From the NCBI GenBank assembly GCA_032718475.1, contig JAUCBJ010008201.1, forward strand, positions 1 to 26,530: a stretch of DNA of 26,530 nt, given 5' to 3'. The translations under genes were made by a program, and so were the position numbers. Of this stretch, positions 1-10,073 are shown in pieces. How positions within the stretch are numbered: the first letter of the stretch is position 1; the number at the start of each line of letters is the position of its first letter. The notes beneath the pieces are model-generated. The model saw only the letters and a list, made by a program, of their open reading frames with translations. It ran no database searches and was not told the DNA's origin. This DNA comes from Nemertoderma westbladi. Lineage: Eukaryota > Xenacoelomorpha > Nemertodermatida > Nemertodermatidae.

Positions 1-159
1 GGGTATACCGATCGTAACCCTGCACCCTCTGATGCAATTATATTGCACCCTTCGCCTAGGAGCTACAGCCCTCCTCGTAAAGTGGCTCGCCCCAAAGAGA
101 AAAGGACTCTTGTTAATCTTAAGAAACTGCGTAAACGCCGTCCGCGCAAGAAAGACTAA
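1..159 (+). CDS. 3' end of a retroelement polyprotein (partial)
   Basis: An open frame enters from the left edge in frame 1 and stops at TAA 157-159, giving 52 codons. The visible tail is proline-rich and then strongly basic, ending in a K/R cluster (PRKVARPKEKR, then RKRRPRKKD). No catalytic domain is visible, so the protein cannot be assigned from its own sequence. About 80 bases downstream a purine-rich stretch (230-237) is followed by TGT, as at the 3' end of an LTR retrotransposon. I therefore infer the C-terminal tail of a Pol or Gag-Pol polyprotein, where basic tails after integrase are common. It could instead be the end of an unrelated basic protein. The superfamily is not determinable here. 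Confidence 0.4.
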   Translation, partial: GYTDRNPAPSDAIILHPSPRSYSPPRKVARPKEKRTLVNLKKLRKRRPRKKD

Positions 160-237
160 CTGTTTAGAGTATTTTTATATTTTAGAAACTGTGATTTTGT
201 ATATTTTATAGACTTAAATCCCATTTTCTGGGAGCGG

Positions 238-870
238 TGTAAAAGCTTTTGTGGGATAACTGATTAGTTTGCCTTGTTGGCCAGTTCCCCCCCAGTCGCT
301 AAGAATACTCTCGAGGTGATCTATAACTAAAAATAGTGCAAGTTACCAGCTTATTGGCTGATTTGCTATACGCAGGCATCTGGGCTCTGTTTAATCGGCC
401 AACAAGCCTAGGGAGGTTGCGTCATAGCCTTGTGTTGTATCTCCCAATAGAATTTGAGTTAGCCTTGATTTTGACCTATCACAGAGTACTGAACTGAAAA
501 TTTCCTATCTCACTGCTCTTTCTCTGTGTTGAACGGGAGCTTCGTGGAATAAGGGAGTTGGTATCCTCGTATAGAGCAGTAGTCACGAGTTTTTCAAAGC
601 CACGAAAGAACGGCTTTGTAGTGTTTTATGCTTTCTGCTTTTTAGCTCAACACTAGGAGGTTTAATTATAAGGACATATATCCTTTAACTGACTGATGAT
701 CAAACAAAACTGACCTGGCGACAGCAACTGCTGCCACACTGCTTTTAATAACTGCTGAAACTGCTAAAATTACCTGCTCAATCAATATTGTATACTGCTA
801 TTTGTTGTCGGTTATTCATTATATTTGTTGATGAATTATTATATTGGAATAACGAGAAATAACCCCGACA
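238..870 (+). mobile_element. Probable 3' LTR of a retrotransposon
   Basis: The purine-rich tract GGGAGCGG (230-237) is followed by TGTAAAAGC. About 630 bases on, AAATAACCCCGACA ends at 870, so the segment has TG...CA termini and a length normal for an LTR. It contains no open frame and lies just after a polyprotein-like tail. The second LTR would lie outside the window, so neither identity between LTRs nor a target duplication can be checked. The boundaries are inferred only from the termini. Confidence 0.4.
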
Positions 871-1599
871 CCCAATATTCTTGATATACCGAAGGTAAGA
901 GAGAAAGGTTACCAATAACGATTGTGACTTATGTTAAAGTGGTTTGAAGTGAATCTAATGTTATTTGATAGACCCTACATGAGTCAGCCTGTGTTCCTTT
1001 TATATGTGACTAAAATCAGTGAAGATTGGCAGATTAGTGTGCAGTATTGTGCAGCATTGTGTGCGAGTGAGTCTGTTAAAGAAGCATTCCTAAAGAATGC
1101 GCCATAATATATGTGAATTATAATTAAGCCATATCGTTGTGAGTAGTTTAAGTCATAACTCTGTTTATATAGATAAAGCGCCACGTCCTAAAGGAACTGT
1201 TAATATTCCCGAAGATAAATAATATTGTCAGAGATTATATAATACTGTCAGTCGAATAATACATTAAGCTTACATAGCAATAAAATTAAACCGTCGAACC
1301 CAATCTCCCGGGAATATCCAGCGGGTGAATGGTCGCGCACGGATTGGTTTCGACTAGTGTAGTGAATCAAATACTTGTCATAGGCTAAAAAGCGATTTAA
1401 TATCTAGAAGACATCTTAATTTGGCGGGTTAAACTGCCAAAGGTCTGAAAGCGCGAACAAATAGGGAGGGAGGCCACCCCATTGCGTAATCTAGTACTTT
1501 ATATATATTACTGTAAGTCTAGCCTACTGCTACTTGTCATCGTCACTTGAACAAAATATTTAAATATAAACTCATAATTTATAATAAAGTGGTACATTA
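871..1599. other. Gene-free AT-rich stretch
   Basis: I see no credible coding region, RNA gene or clear repeat between the LTR-like segment and the LINE. The short open frame on the minus strand (984-1184) has no recognisable motif and is probably chance. Confidence 0.5.
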
Positions 1600-1655
1600 C
1601 ATTCCGCATTGCATACAACGCCTCCCCCAGCCCTGGGAGACATTTTTATAATGAG

Positions 1656-3221
1656 ATGATGGACTGGGCAAAAAACTTGGGGCTTTGCATATTAGATGTA
1701 GAAATTCTTCCTAGTACAAGTTTCAGTTTCGTTAGTGCGGCCCATGGAACTACGTCATGGCTAGACCATGTAGTGTGTTCGGATAGTTTTAAATCATTTG
1801 TTAGTAACATAGCTATCGATTATGATAAAACTATAACTGATCATATGCCAATTAAACTAGTGATACAAGTTAATTTATCGTGCAATTTACCTTACAATAC
1901 GCATGACTCCACGATAAACAGGGAACCAAAGGTCAACTGGTCCAAGGCAAAACCAGATAATTTAAATCATTACTCTAAACTGCTCAATGAGCGACTTAGT
2001 AATATACAGATACCAGATGGAATCAATTGTATAAATGCTAAATGCAAGGAGCATGCGGATTGTATAGAAGAATTTTGGTGTGCAATTTGTACAGCAATTA
2101 CAAGTTCTGCAGCGGATTCAATGCCAAAAACATCTGGCACCGAAACGTCGCAGAATAGGAATATTCCGGGGTGGACTGACACCGTTAGCGCAGTTTATGA
2201 GGAGTCTCGTAACTGGTTTAAAATTTGGCGTGAAGCGGGATCTCCCCGAAATGGGGAAATTCATCTAAGGTATTTAGTAACACAAGCCCAGTTTAAACGC
2301 ACTTTGCGCAAGTGCCGTAGGCAGGAAAAGCAAAATAAGGCCGATAAAGTTGCTACTTCCCAGTTAGAAAACGATTATCAGTCTTTTTGGCGGGGTATTA
2401 AAAAAGAAAGTAGCACCTCTGTGCCACTTCCAAAGACAATAAACGGTAAAACGAGTGAATCGGAGATTTCAAATCTATTTAAGAAGGGATATTCTGAATT
2501 ATTTAATATTAATAAAGGGTCGCCAATGGGTGTTAAGTCTCATGACATTTTATATAATTTAAATGATATTGATTTTTCTGATGATTTAATTGTAAGTCCT
2601 TCTGAAATAAGTTGTGCAATTTCTAATTTAAAAAAAGGAAAGTGTATTGGCCCAGATGGTATTGCAGCGGAGCACTTTATACACGGCAATAGCAACTTGC
2701 TCAATACACTTCTCGCTAAGCTAGCATCGGCAATATTTGTTCATGGTGTATTACCTAATAGTACAATCCATTGTTTGCTTATACCAATTATCAAAGATAA
2801 AAACGATTCAATTAGCGATAAATCAAATTATCGTCCGATAGCAATTGCATCAATATTTAGCAAATTATTCGAGTATATAATGTTATCGCGTATTGAATCG
2901 AATTTAATAGTTAGGGATTACCAATATTCTTTTAAGCGTAAAAGTGGTACAGAGTTATGTATATTTACCCTCAAAGAAATAATCGATTATTATTTACATA
3001 ATGGCTCATCAGTTTATGTATGTTTTCTTGACTCAAGTAAGGCATTCGACAGAGTTTGCCACGACACACTGTTCGAGAAACTTATTCTTAAAGGTACACC
3101 AAAGTATATAGTTCGCGTAATTGCATACTGGTACAGACAGCAGACGTTACAGGTTAAATGGGGAAGTTCATATTCAGAGAAATTTGCAGTATCAAATAGT
3201 GTAAAACAAGGGGGATCTTAA
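1656..3221 (+). pseudogene. LINE ORF2 fragment: endonuclease end plus reverse transcriptase
   Basis: This 521-residue frame carries the C-terminal part of the LINE endonuclease: SWLDHV at residues 34-39, and TDHMPI at 61-66 in place of the usual SDHxPI. A linker with basic stretches follows, then reverse transcriptase blocks. These are AISNLKKGKCIGPDGI near 320-335, NYRPIAIASIFSKLFE near 390, and FLDSSKAFDRVCHDTL near 457 with the first catalytic aspartate. KQGG near 517 is the last block before the break. Translation stops at TAA in GGGGGATCTTAAG (about 3209-3221) because a G run appears one base short; the next frame resumes the expected ILSGYFFNVYMD block. The frame is open upstream to about 1576 (NASPSPGRHFYNE), so the first methionine is not a true start. 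Confidence 0.85.
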
Positions 3222-3547
3222 GTGGGTATTTTTTCAATGTATATATGGACCGACTTAGTTACAGTTTAGTAAGTACAAATACTGGGTGCTTATTAGATGG
3301 TTGTAGGACAAATCACATTATGTATGCCGATGACATTTGTTTGATTTCTAACTCAGCAGTAGGATTACAAAATTTGATAAATTGTTGTTTTAAATATGCG
3401 CAAAATAATAATATTTTATTTAATCTAAAGAAAACAAAAGTTATGTATTTTTTGTCAAGTAGTTATAACAGTTGCTATGTCACTCCCTTTTACCTATATG
3501 GTAAACAAATCTCTAGAACCGATAAATGGATGTACCTACTACAGTAG
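3222..3547 (+). pseudogene. LINE ORF2 fragment: RT catalytic YADD block
   Basis: This continues the reverse transcriptase in a shifted frame. The expected GILSGYFFNVYMD block spans the frameshift, and HIMYADDICLIS (from 3317) holds the catalytic YADD pair. KKTKVMYF and the start of the thumb region follow. A second frameshift near 3535-3545 ends the frame at TAG after DKWMYLLQ, where the family normally reads WxYLGHxF. The next fragment supplies GHLF in another frame. An initiating ATG at 3245 is a chance methionine inside the VYMD block. Confidence 0.8.
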
Positions 3548-3933
3548 GTCATCTATTTCACGAGTCTAGGGATGACGATTTTGACATTCGTAAATCTACT
3601 AGAAGTCTGTACGCTAGGGCAAATACCTTGGTGCGTAAGTTTAAACATTGCTCTACATCCGTCAAAATCGTATCATTTCGTGCTTTTATAACTCCGCTGT
3701 ATTGTAACTCTTTATGGTCGCGAAGTAATTATTCCTCTACAGTTTATAATAGACTTAAGGTAGCATACAATAGGGCAGCTAGGCTATTATTATTCTCTAT
3801 TCAATCGGGCGAAAGCATGTCATTATTTTTCTGTGTAAACAATTTACCCCGTTTTATTCATTTGCGGCACAAATCAATAGAAAGTTTGTTTAATCGTGTA
3901 AATAACTGTGATCTCTTATTAAGGCGACCATAA
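3526..3933 (+). pseudogene. LINE ORF2 fragment: C-terminal region
   Basis: This third frame continues the same ORF2. GHLFHESRDDDFDIRKSTRSLYARANTLVRKF is followed by a block with FRAFITPLYCNSLW and AYNRAARLLL. Together these resemble the conserved region after the RT in CR1/L2/Jockey-group elements. The frame ends at TAA 3931-3933. The first few residues (MDVPTT) belong to the wrong side of the frameshift. The untranslated tail follows directly. Confidence 0.75.
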
Positions 3934-4183
3934 GAGTGACGTCAGAGACGTCACGGTTGCACACAATGCGCAACACAAGTCTACTTTTGTGAATTTAAAT
4001 AATTATACAATATACTTACTTATTGTCGGAAATACTATACAAGTAAGGTAGGCCTACATTACATACTTATCTTAATAATTTTATGGTTTTGTGCTGTTAC
4101 CGTGTATTGTGTATGTATAACTTATTAATTACCTATTTTTACTATGGACATAGTATGTCTGGAATAAATGAATAATAATAACA

Positions 4184-4463
4184 TTACTCACCTTACTACT
4201 ATGAAGTAAGAGTTACTGGCGCAAAATGACCACGCATACCAAATATGTGTTTTAGTGTGTCATTTTCGGTGTTTTCTAACCAAAACAATAGACAAAACTT
4301 TATTTCGTATTCGTATGCCATCAATTTGCACTGGAGATCAATTTTTTTCAATTGCGGTCAATGTGCGCCAAGTCAAGTTTATAAATTAATAAATAATCAC
4401 AAAATACACCAACATATACATCACCAACGATCTAACCGACTAATCTCAAAATACATTATTTAT
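4184..4463. other. Short intergenic stretch
   Basis: AT-rich sequence between the LINE tail and the 3' end of the convergent sulfotransferase gene. It contains TTTCTAACCAAAACAATA at about 4274-4291, a word that recurs near 26171 and in shortened form at three other sites. I see no gene. The open frame 4245-4571 is a chance frame that overlaps the sulfotransferase. Confidence 0.5.
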
Positions 4464-4464
4464 T
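4459..4464 (-). terminator. Candidate poly(A) signal overlapping the sulfotransferase stop
   Basis: On the minus strand the gene ends GCTTAAATAAATAATG, so an AATAAA hexamer begins inside the TAA stop codon. Such a signal would give an almost zero-length 3' UTR, so another downstream signal may be used instead. AT-rich sequence makes chance matches likely. Confidence 0.3.
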
Positions 4465-5453
4465 TAAGCCGTTGTTTTTATCAAGGACAATGCATCCCTC
4501 ATTTGCGTGTAATCATCAAATCCACTCACAGGTTTGACAACTTCCAACCAAATCCTCTCTATTTTATTTAAAGTCGCCATTGAAATATTCCTTTTTCCTT
4601 GACCTAACTTCCCGCCATCAAGTCTAACTTTGGGAATGAGAAATTTATCTACATCTTCCATCCGCCTACCCAATATATTAATATGGAATGGAGTTTGGGA
4701 GGGTCGGTCATCGAACTTAGTGATATTGGAACTCATATAATCAAAGCGGGATCTTTCTAAAACCAACTCCTTTAACTCAGGAGTTAACGGGGTATCTATA
4801 AAGTTTGATATTGCAGTAATACACCGCTCCATATTCTCATGCAAGTCTTCATAATGAATCCAAAGTACATTTGGATCGGAGTGGTGGGGAATCCAGGATG
4901 CTAAATTACTAAAATAATTGAAATATACCGCATCCTTGTACGGAATCACGGCATGGTCAACAAACTCACTGAAATCCTCCACCATGTCGGGGTTAGTAAT
5001 TCCCAACATGGATCTTACGAACCGATAATTAGAATACAACGTATCTACTGGATCCCGAGTTACGTATATATAGCGACACCCTTTAGGCACCCAATGATAT
5101 TCATCGTGACTTTTGAAGCAACGAATTCCCCATGAATCCTGTTCCGAACCCAGGTCGGAAGTTTTCCCGAAGCCGGAATTGTAATTAACCAACCACCGCG
5201 GGGCCACGAACGGAATTACTGAGTCGATCTCAGTGAATTCATCGTCTCCTCCCGATCGCAGCTGATGGACTATTTGCTGCATCCAAGTGGTCCCAGTTTT
5301 AGCGGGAGTTACGATAAACACGTCGGAGTTCCGCGTTTCCAGTCCGAGTGGACGAGGTGTTGGTAAATGGGTAGCGAAATATTCCCAGACTTGGGAATAG
5401 GTTGTAATTGGTTCCAGACGTTCGGAAGAGTCGTGTACTGGATTCTCCATCAA
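4464..5453 (-). CDS. Cytosolic-type sulfotransferase (Sulfotransfer_1 family), intronless
   Basis: This is a complete 329-residue frame with no intron. Family members transfer sulfate from PAPS to hydroxyl or amino groups of small molecules such as steroids, phenols and xenobiotics, usually in the cytosol. The 5'-phosphosulfate loop is TPAKTGTTWMQQ (residues 49-60; family form YPKSGTTW). KSH at 114-116 gives the likely catalytic histidine. VTRDPVDTLYSNYRF (131-145) is the 3'-phosphate-binding motif with Arg133 and Ser141. The C-terminal KLGQGKRN (282-289) is a reduced form of the RxGxxGxWKN motif and lacks the tryptophan. No signal peptide or membrane segment is seen. Length is slightly above the usual 285-300. 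Two adjacent ATGs could start it. The substrate cannot be predicted. Lack of introns is compatible with either a retrogene or a natively single-exon family member. Confidence 0.9.
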   Translation of the reverse strand: MMENPVHDSSERLEPITTYSQVWEYFATHLPTPRPLGLETRNSDVFIVTPAKTGTTWMQQIVHQLRSGGDDEFTEIDSVIPFVAPRWLVNYNSGFGKTSDLGSEQDSWGIRCFKSHDEYHWVPKGCRYIYVTRDPVDTLYSNYRFVRSMLGITNPDMVEDFSEFVDHAVIPYKDAVYFNYFSNLASWIPHHSDPNVLWIHYEDLHENMERCITAISNFIDTPLTPELKELVLERSRFDYMSSNITKFDDRPSQTPFHINILGRRMEDVDKFLIPKVRLDGGKLGQGKRNISMATLNKIERIWLEVVKPVSGFDDYTQMRDALSLIKTTA

Positions 5454-5531
5454 TATCCCTTTGTTTCTAATTCTAATTAATTATGTAATGGAATGTTTGT
5501 CAATACTGCAATAATATTGCTCTATACAGCT
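5454..5531 (-). promoter_or_regulatory. Sulfotransferase upstream region, cut short by transposon A
   Basis: Only about 80 bases separate the sulfotransferase ATG from the outer end of element A. The stretch is AT-rich (repeated TAATTA words). I cannot assign a TATA box or transcription start with confidence. Any promoter elements further upstream have been displaced by about 10.5 kb or replaced by transposon sequence. Confidence 0.3.
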
Positions 5532-5538
5532 ATACCAG

Positions 5539-5565
5539 TAGGGTAAACTGGGGGAATTTGGGACA
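5539..5565 (+). repeat. Left terminal inverted repeat of element A
   Basis: 27 bases beginning TAGGGTAAACTGGGGGAATT match the complement of 15973-15999 exactly. Related words (GGGGTAATTTGGGAC near 5746, GGGGTAATTTGGAAC near 5766) recur as subterminal repeats. Confidence 0.8.
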
Positions 5566-6054
5566 AAAACTCTGGGTTTAGGCGATTGTGAAGTTGGAAA
5601 CAATTTTTTTAATAACATGTAAATAGTAACTTTTACATTTGACTGTTTGATTATCCACCTAACTTATTGGCATAATCAATATTTTCAATTCACAAGTGGT
5701 ATAATTTTTTTCCCATTTTAATTGTTTGTCCCGGATTTACCAGGGCGGGGTAATTTGGGACTGGTGGGGTAATTTGGAACATAATAGGCCTATAGGTTTA
5801 AAAAATAAATTTTGTAACCGTCAGACCGTAGAAAAATAAGATGATTAAAAAATAAATAAAGAATACAAAGACTGCAACAGGCAACAGCCAGAGAGAGCTC
5901 TGTTCAGAGAGAGCTGAACAGTCAGGTCAAGTAAAGAGAGAGCTAACAGCTCTGTTCCGTTAGCTATACCTCTGAAAAATTAAAATAAACAAACAAAAAG
6001 CATTTTACTGTTTTAGACCGCCTGCAATGTCAGGTTTCAGGTTGCAGAGTATGG
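5566..6054. other. Left subterminal part of element A
   Basis: AT-rich, no gene seen. It holds TGGGAC-type subterminal words and a cluster of AGAGAGAGCT and CTGTTC words at about 5892-5965 with small inverted and direct copies (for example GAGAGCTCTGTTCAGAGAGAG). The region is diverged from the right subterminal part apart from short words. Confidence 0.45.
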
Positions 6055-6150
6055 CAAGAGCACGCACCAGTGCACGCCTCAAAAATATGTTGTGCACGCC
6101 TGAATGACCAGTACACGCCTTAAAAATTTGTTGTGCACGCCTGAAAAATT
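6055..6150. repeat. CACGCCT-rich tandem repeat in element A
   Basis: Four to five degenerate units of the form TGCACGCCTSAAAAATWTGTTG occur here. The CACGCCTG core recurs at about 8405-8496 and, on the same strand, at 15683-15710. These are the sequences into which element B inserted, so they belong to A. Confidence 0.6.
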
Positions 6151-6765
6151 TATTGGCCTACCAACATGCCTACAAAAATGCGCGCGTAAAATATGCCCGA
6201 AAGTAAAAAAAAAAATGAATGAATGCCAGAATGCCCGATATGACTATAATAAGGCGGTAAGGTGTCCATGCCTGTTGCTCTCCCACATGGACCTGCCCAC
6301 ATCCTTTGCCTGTACTGTATGCTCATTCAGTCATTACTGCATTATTACTGTATAATTTTTGCGAGTAGTTATTCTTATTTAAGCCAGTATGGCGATTGAT
6401 TAGGCCTTAATTTCATCAATTCTAGTAAAAAAAACCTCGAGCGTAGCGAGAAGAAAATTTTTTGTACATAAACAGAAACACAGTGTACTTCTGTACTTTG
6501 TACCTGGGTGATGTTCTCCCTCTATATACGGGTTTCTTATTTAAATTAATTAATTATGTATAGCAGCAGACTGGCAGGCAGAGGGCGAATAAATCGATGA
6601 AAAACTCACGATTCTGTACAGCCGACTGCAGACTCCCAGTGATCAGACAATTTTGCTACTATTGTATTATGTGGTGCTGGCAGCTGGGGCCTGGGGCCCT
6701 CGGGCGAGACACTGCGATTGGCTCACCATTAGTGAACAACAATCATTAACCAGACGGAGTTCCAT
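6151..6765. other. Gene-free stretch inside element A
   Basis: AT-rich with poly(A) runs. It contains one copy of the CGAGCGTAGCGAG word (6438-6450) that recurs at 7819-8356. A short open frame at 6104-6355 has no recognisable motif and overlaps the CACGCCT repeat, so I do not call it a gene. Confidence 0.45.
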
Positions 6766-7621
6766 ACATGAGAGTAAAAAAAAAACCCAAGCGATCATTT
6801 TGTGAACATCCAATGATATTGCCTGTTTTATAAATGCTTTAAGTTGTTATGGGATGTTCTGTTTGATTGGTTGTTGTGTGATTTACTTGCTAATCTTGGC
6901 CAGTATTAAATGCACTAAATCAACAAGCGATCAATGTAACTTAGTAGTTTACATTTAAATATTAGCAGTATGCCGGTAGCTCTACATGTACTCTCAGACT
7001 CTAAAAAACTTACCTATGACGCTATGAGTGATGTTTGCAGTGACTGACGTAATAATGAAAGAATGCAGGAATGTACTTAAGAATATAATACAATTTATGG
7101 ACTCTTGCTCTAGGTTCTAGGATAGAGGTCAGGCCTCTTTACAGCTTTAATCTTTGTAAAATACTGTCATATCGTACAATACAGCAGTAACTGTACATTT
7201 AATGTAGCTAAATAATACGTAATACAGTTATACATATGTTATGATATACAGTTATACGTAATACATTATTCTATCCATTATCCTGCCACAGCAACCTGCT
7301 CCTTTCCCCACTTAATGATTATCATTGCTAATTCGCCGGGATGTGCTTTTAATTCATCAAGATAGGTTTTCGAAAATCCCCCCCCCCCCCCCCCTCCATC
7401 ATGCCTCCTGTGAAACATATTGACTCCTACTGTATCTGTGTATATCTGTACACATTGATCAGTGCTTGTTGATTTAGTGTATTTAATACTGGCCAACATT
7501 AGCAAGTAAATCACATAACAACCAATCAAACAGAACATCCCATAACAACTTAAAGCATTTATAAAACAGGCAATATCATTGGATGTTCACAAAATGATCG
7601 CTTGGGTTTTTACTCTCATGT
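6766..7621. mobile_element. Foldback element inside A (856 bp, about 180-bp inverted arms)
   Basis: Bases 6766 to about 6950 match the complement of about 7451-7621 almost completely. Both arms begin ACATGAGAGTAAAAA and include TGGATGTTCACAAAATGATC and its complement. The roughly 500-base middle has no gene and carries a run of 17 C (7378-7394). No convincing target duplication is seen. It looks like a non-autonomous foldback or MITE. The open frames over the arms (for example 7278-7538) are chance. Confidence 0.8.
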
Positions 7622-7818
7622 GAGATGAGTGATGGGGTGTCTGGCAGTCTGGGCTGGGTGTGTTCGTGCTGTGGGTCGAACTGGGGCCAGGCTGCAAACC
7701 ACCACTGAACCGCACACATTTTTCAGCTGCGCAATATTGGACAATATACCGCCACCGCGCATGCACCAAAAAAAAACACGCATACGACATTTTAACCAAA
7801 AAAAAAACGAAAAACATA

Positions 7819-8356
7819 CGCGAGCAAAGCGAGCAAAATTTTTTAATTCACAACGAAAAATGAAACGCCAGAACGCGAGCAAAACTCAAAGCGAGCGATA
7901 TTTAGACATTTGAGCAATATGACAATGTAAAGAAACGCGAGCGAAGCGAGCGAAATTTTTTCGTTTTTTTGTGTCACTTCTGCACTTTACATTCATGTTA
8001 ACTTTTTTACACCTCATCTGCCTGTCCGCGCACTTTATGACTTTTGATATTTTGCACAGATTACTGCGCACTTTTGTTGTCTTTCACATAATTTCGCGCA
8101 CTTTTTATTTCAATTCCACACGCTTTTACCCCGCACTATATAAAATACGCGCACAACGCGTTGCGATTTTTGCACTTCATTTGCAGCCTGGAACTGGGGG
8201 GGGGGGGGGGGGGGGGACTTTCCTATGCTTCCTGGAGTTCTTCCTTTGCCTGTATATATCTGACGCTGACAGCCTGATGATATATCACTTTGTATGCTTT
8301 GAGCTGTTGGGACAGTTGCTGTAATTTATTGGCGAGCGAAGCGAGCCGAGAAAATT
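7819..8356. repeat. Dispersed GCGAGCGAAGCGAGC words with A/T tails
   Basis: CGCGAGCAAAGCGAGCAAAA (7819), a split copy (7874-7899), CGCGAGCGAAGCGAGCGAAA (7936) and GGCGAGCGAAGCGAGCCGAG (8331) are followed by AAATTTT-type runs in three cases; a further variant lies at 6438-6450. Between 7976 and 8180, GCGCACTTTT-type words also recur at irregular intervals of about 30-80 bases. No protein in any frame looks real. A run of 21 G (8196-8216) lies in the same stretch. Confidence 0.55.
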
Positions 8357-8559
8357 TTACACAATTATATTTATAATGATATCACTTTAATGAATTTTCC
8401 AGCCATGCCTGCACCACGTGCAACGTGGGGTGATCTTTTACTTATAACAACAGGCACGCCTGCACGCTTGATAACGCCTGCTGCACGCCTGCACGCTTGA
8501 TAATATGGCATACATTTGGTGTTTTTATTCGTTAATATTTTGACCTCAAAAAAGCAATT

Positions 8560-9003
8560 TTTTACACATAATAAATGATTTTTTACGTGTAAAAAAATAT
8601 TTTTTTACGTGTAAATAAACGATTTTTTTATGCGTAATAAATTGTTTTTTTACGCGTAATAAATTATTTTTTTACGCGTAATAAATGATTTTTTTACGCG
8701 TAATAAATGATTTTTTTACGCGTAATAAATGATTTTTTTACGCGTAATAAATTATTTTTTTACGCGTAATAAATTATTTTTTTACGCGTAATAAATTATT
8801 TTTTTATGCGTAATAAATGATTTTTTTACGCGTAATAAATGATTTTTTTACGCGTAATAAATTATTTTTTTACGCGTAATAAATTATTTTTTTACGCGTA
8901 ATAAATTATTTTTTTATGCGTAATAAAATATTTTTTTACGCGTAATAAATTATTTTTTTACGCATAATAAATTATTTTTTACGCGTAATAAAATATTTTT
9001 TAC
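8560..9003 (+). repeat. Left arm array of element B: about 20 x 22 bp
   Basis: The consensus unit is ACGCGTAATAAATTATTTTT plus two T. Start points step by 22 bases (8652, 8674, ... 8938, 8960). Outermost units are diverged (ACACAT, ACGTGT), inner ones nearly identical, with mainly CG to TG or CA changes as expected from deamination of methylated CpG. Confidence 0.9.
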
Positions 9004-9293
9004 TTGGTATTCTATTGGTTATTTTGCCATTATTCTAGAATATAATTCTTCTCGAGGGACATTTAAATATAAATGTTTATTTTGTTTAAACCCCAAAATG
9101 CATATAATAACGACACTCACACTTAAGACAACTGCAACACTGCAGTACTGGCTAGGTAGAGTACCGATGTGGTCCGGTTGTTATAAGAACTGATCCCCGT
9201 GAGTGAACGAATGAACGTCCTATTTTTGTCTGTCTTACTGGTAGTAAAAAAATCATTAAATTTAGTATCAAAAAATTTAGTAAAAAAATCATT
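9004..9293. other. Loop of element B and start of its right arm
   Basis: About 240 bases between the two arms of B, with no gene, followed by two degenerate units of the array in reverse orientation (AGTAAAAAAATCATTAAATT at about 9243; AGTAAAAAAATCATTTATTG at about 9279). The array continues on the other side of element C at 15080. The open frame 9123-9380 crosses these boundaries and is chance. Confidence 0.6.
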
Positions 9294-9309
9294 TATTGGG
9301 TAATTCCAT

Positions 9310-10036
9310 GTGACTCCTGGGACAGAGAGGCCAAAGGTTGCTCCATTTGAACATGGTTTAAGGAGATGTATAACAAGCATATGTAAAACTTGCTATTGGA
9401 ATGCAACCATGGATAATGTAGGCTGCAAAATTAATAAAGAACATCATGATATGAATCATTTGAACCATTTTGTGAGCGTTTTTATGCGTGTGACTACGGG
9501 GACATGAAAAAAGACACGAATTTTCGACCGTTTTTTTATTTATTTGCTGTCAGCAGCCATCGAAAGATACTGGTTTCAATTATATTTTATGTTGTCACAG
9601 CACAACCAAAGTTTGTTTTTAGAGTATTCCCAAGTTCAAAGGGTAATTGGCGTTGCTGCAGCAGAGATTGCTGAGTGTGACTGCTGGGACGTGACTACCG
9701 GGACAGCATGTCCCATTTTACAATATAGTTCAACAATCCTAATTATACCCATGTGTGATTGAAGTGAATACATGTTTATACGAAAATAATAATTTTAATC
9801 CCATGAATTCAATAAATCCCTAGATTAGCTGTGAATTTGGATTTGTTGTGACTTCTGGGACATTGATCTATATTTGATAAGTTAGCCCGTTAGTCCAGTA
9901 TTAGAGCACGATCTCGGTGTACCGAGATATAAGGAACTAAAATCAAGTAGTATTACAACGACAATCGAGAGAGAGATATTACATTTAATCACGAAATTAG
10001 TCAATTTACTGATAATAATTTGTGACTACCGGGACA
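9310..10036 (+). repeat. Six copies of GTGACTNCNGGGACA at regular spacing (left half of C)
   Basis: Copies start at 9310, 9490, 9677, 9691, 9848 and 10022; the pair at 9677/9691 is directly tandem and the 9677 copy lacks the last A. Steps are 180, 187, 14, 157 and 174 bases. The intervening sequence does not look repeated, so this is a spaced motif rather than an ordinary satellite. Complementary fragments (TGTCCCAT) occur at 9708 and 15055. Confidence 0.85.
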
Positions 10037-10073
10037 ATTTATCATACTAATTTATCATTATCATTCAATTTAT

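Larger units (their letters stand above)
1600..4183 (+). mobile_element. 5'-truncated LINE (CR1/Jockey/L2 group) with 3' tail
   Basis: The element runs from inside the endonuclease domain to a 3' tail. The end of an AP-type endonuclease, a reverse transcriptase and the C-terminal region of ORF2 follow in order, interrupted by two frameshifts. After the last stop (about 3933) comes a 250-base untranslated region that ends GGAATAAATGAATAATAATAA at about 4163-4183. A short A/T-rich simple-repeat tail like this is typical of the CR1/L2/Jockey group. The 5' break lies near 1600, where the expected GDFN-type endonuclease motif is disrupted (YNASP is seen). Truncation at the 5' end is usual for LINE insertions. 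The copy is dead. Confidence 0.8.

Noticed and set aside
7587-7913. Several overlapping short open frames on both strands
   Set aside because: They cross the end of a foldback element and low-complexity A and C runs, overlap each other on both strands and show no motif.
8560-9003. Regular short repeats resembling a CRISPR array
   Set aside because: Units are contiguous 22-mers with no unique spacers, lie in inverted arms of a transposon, and the genome is eukaryotic.
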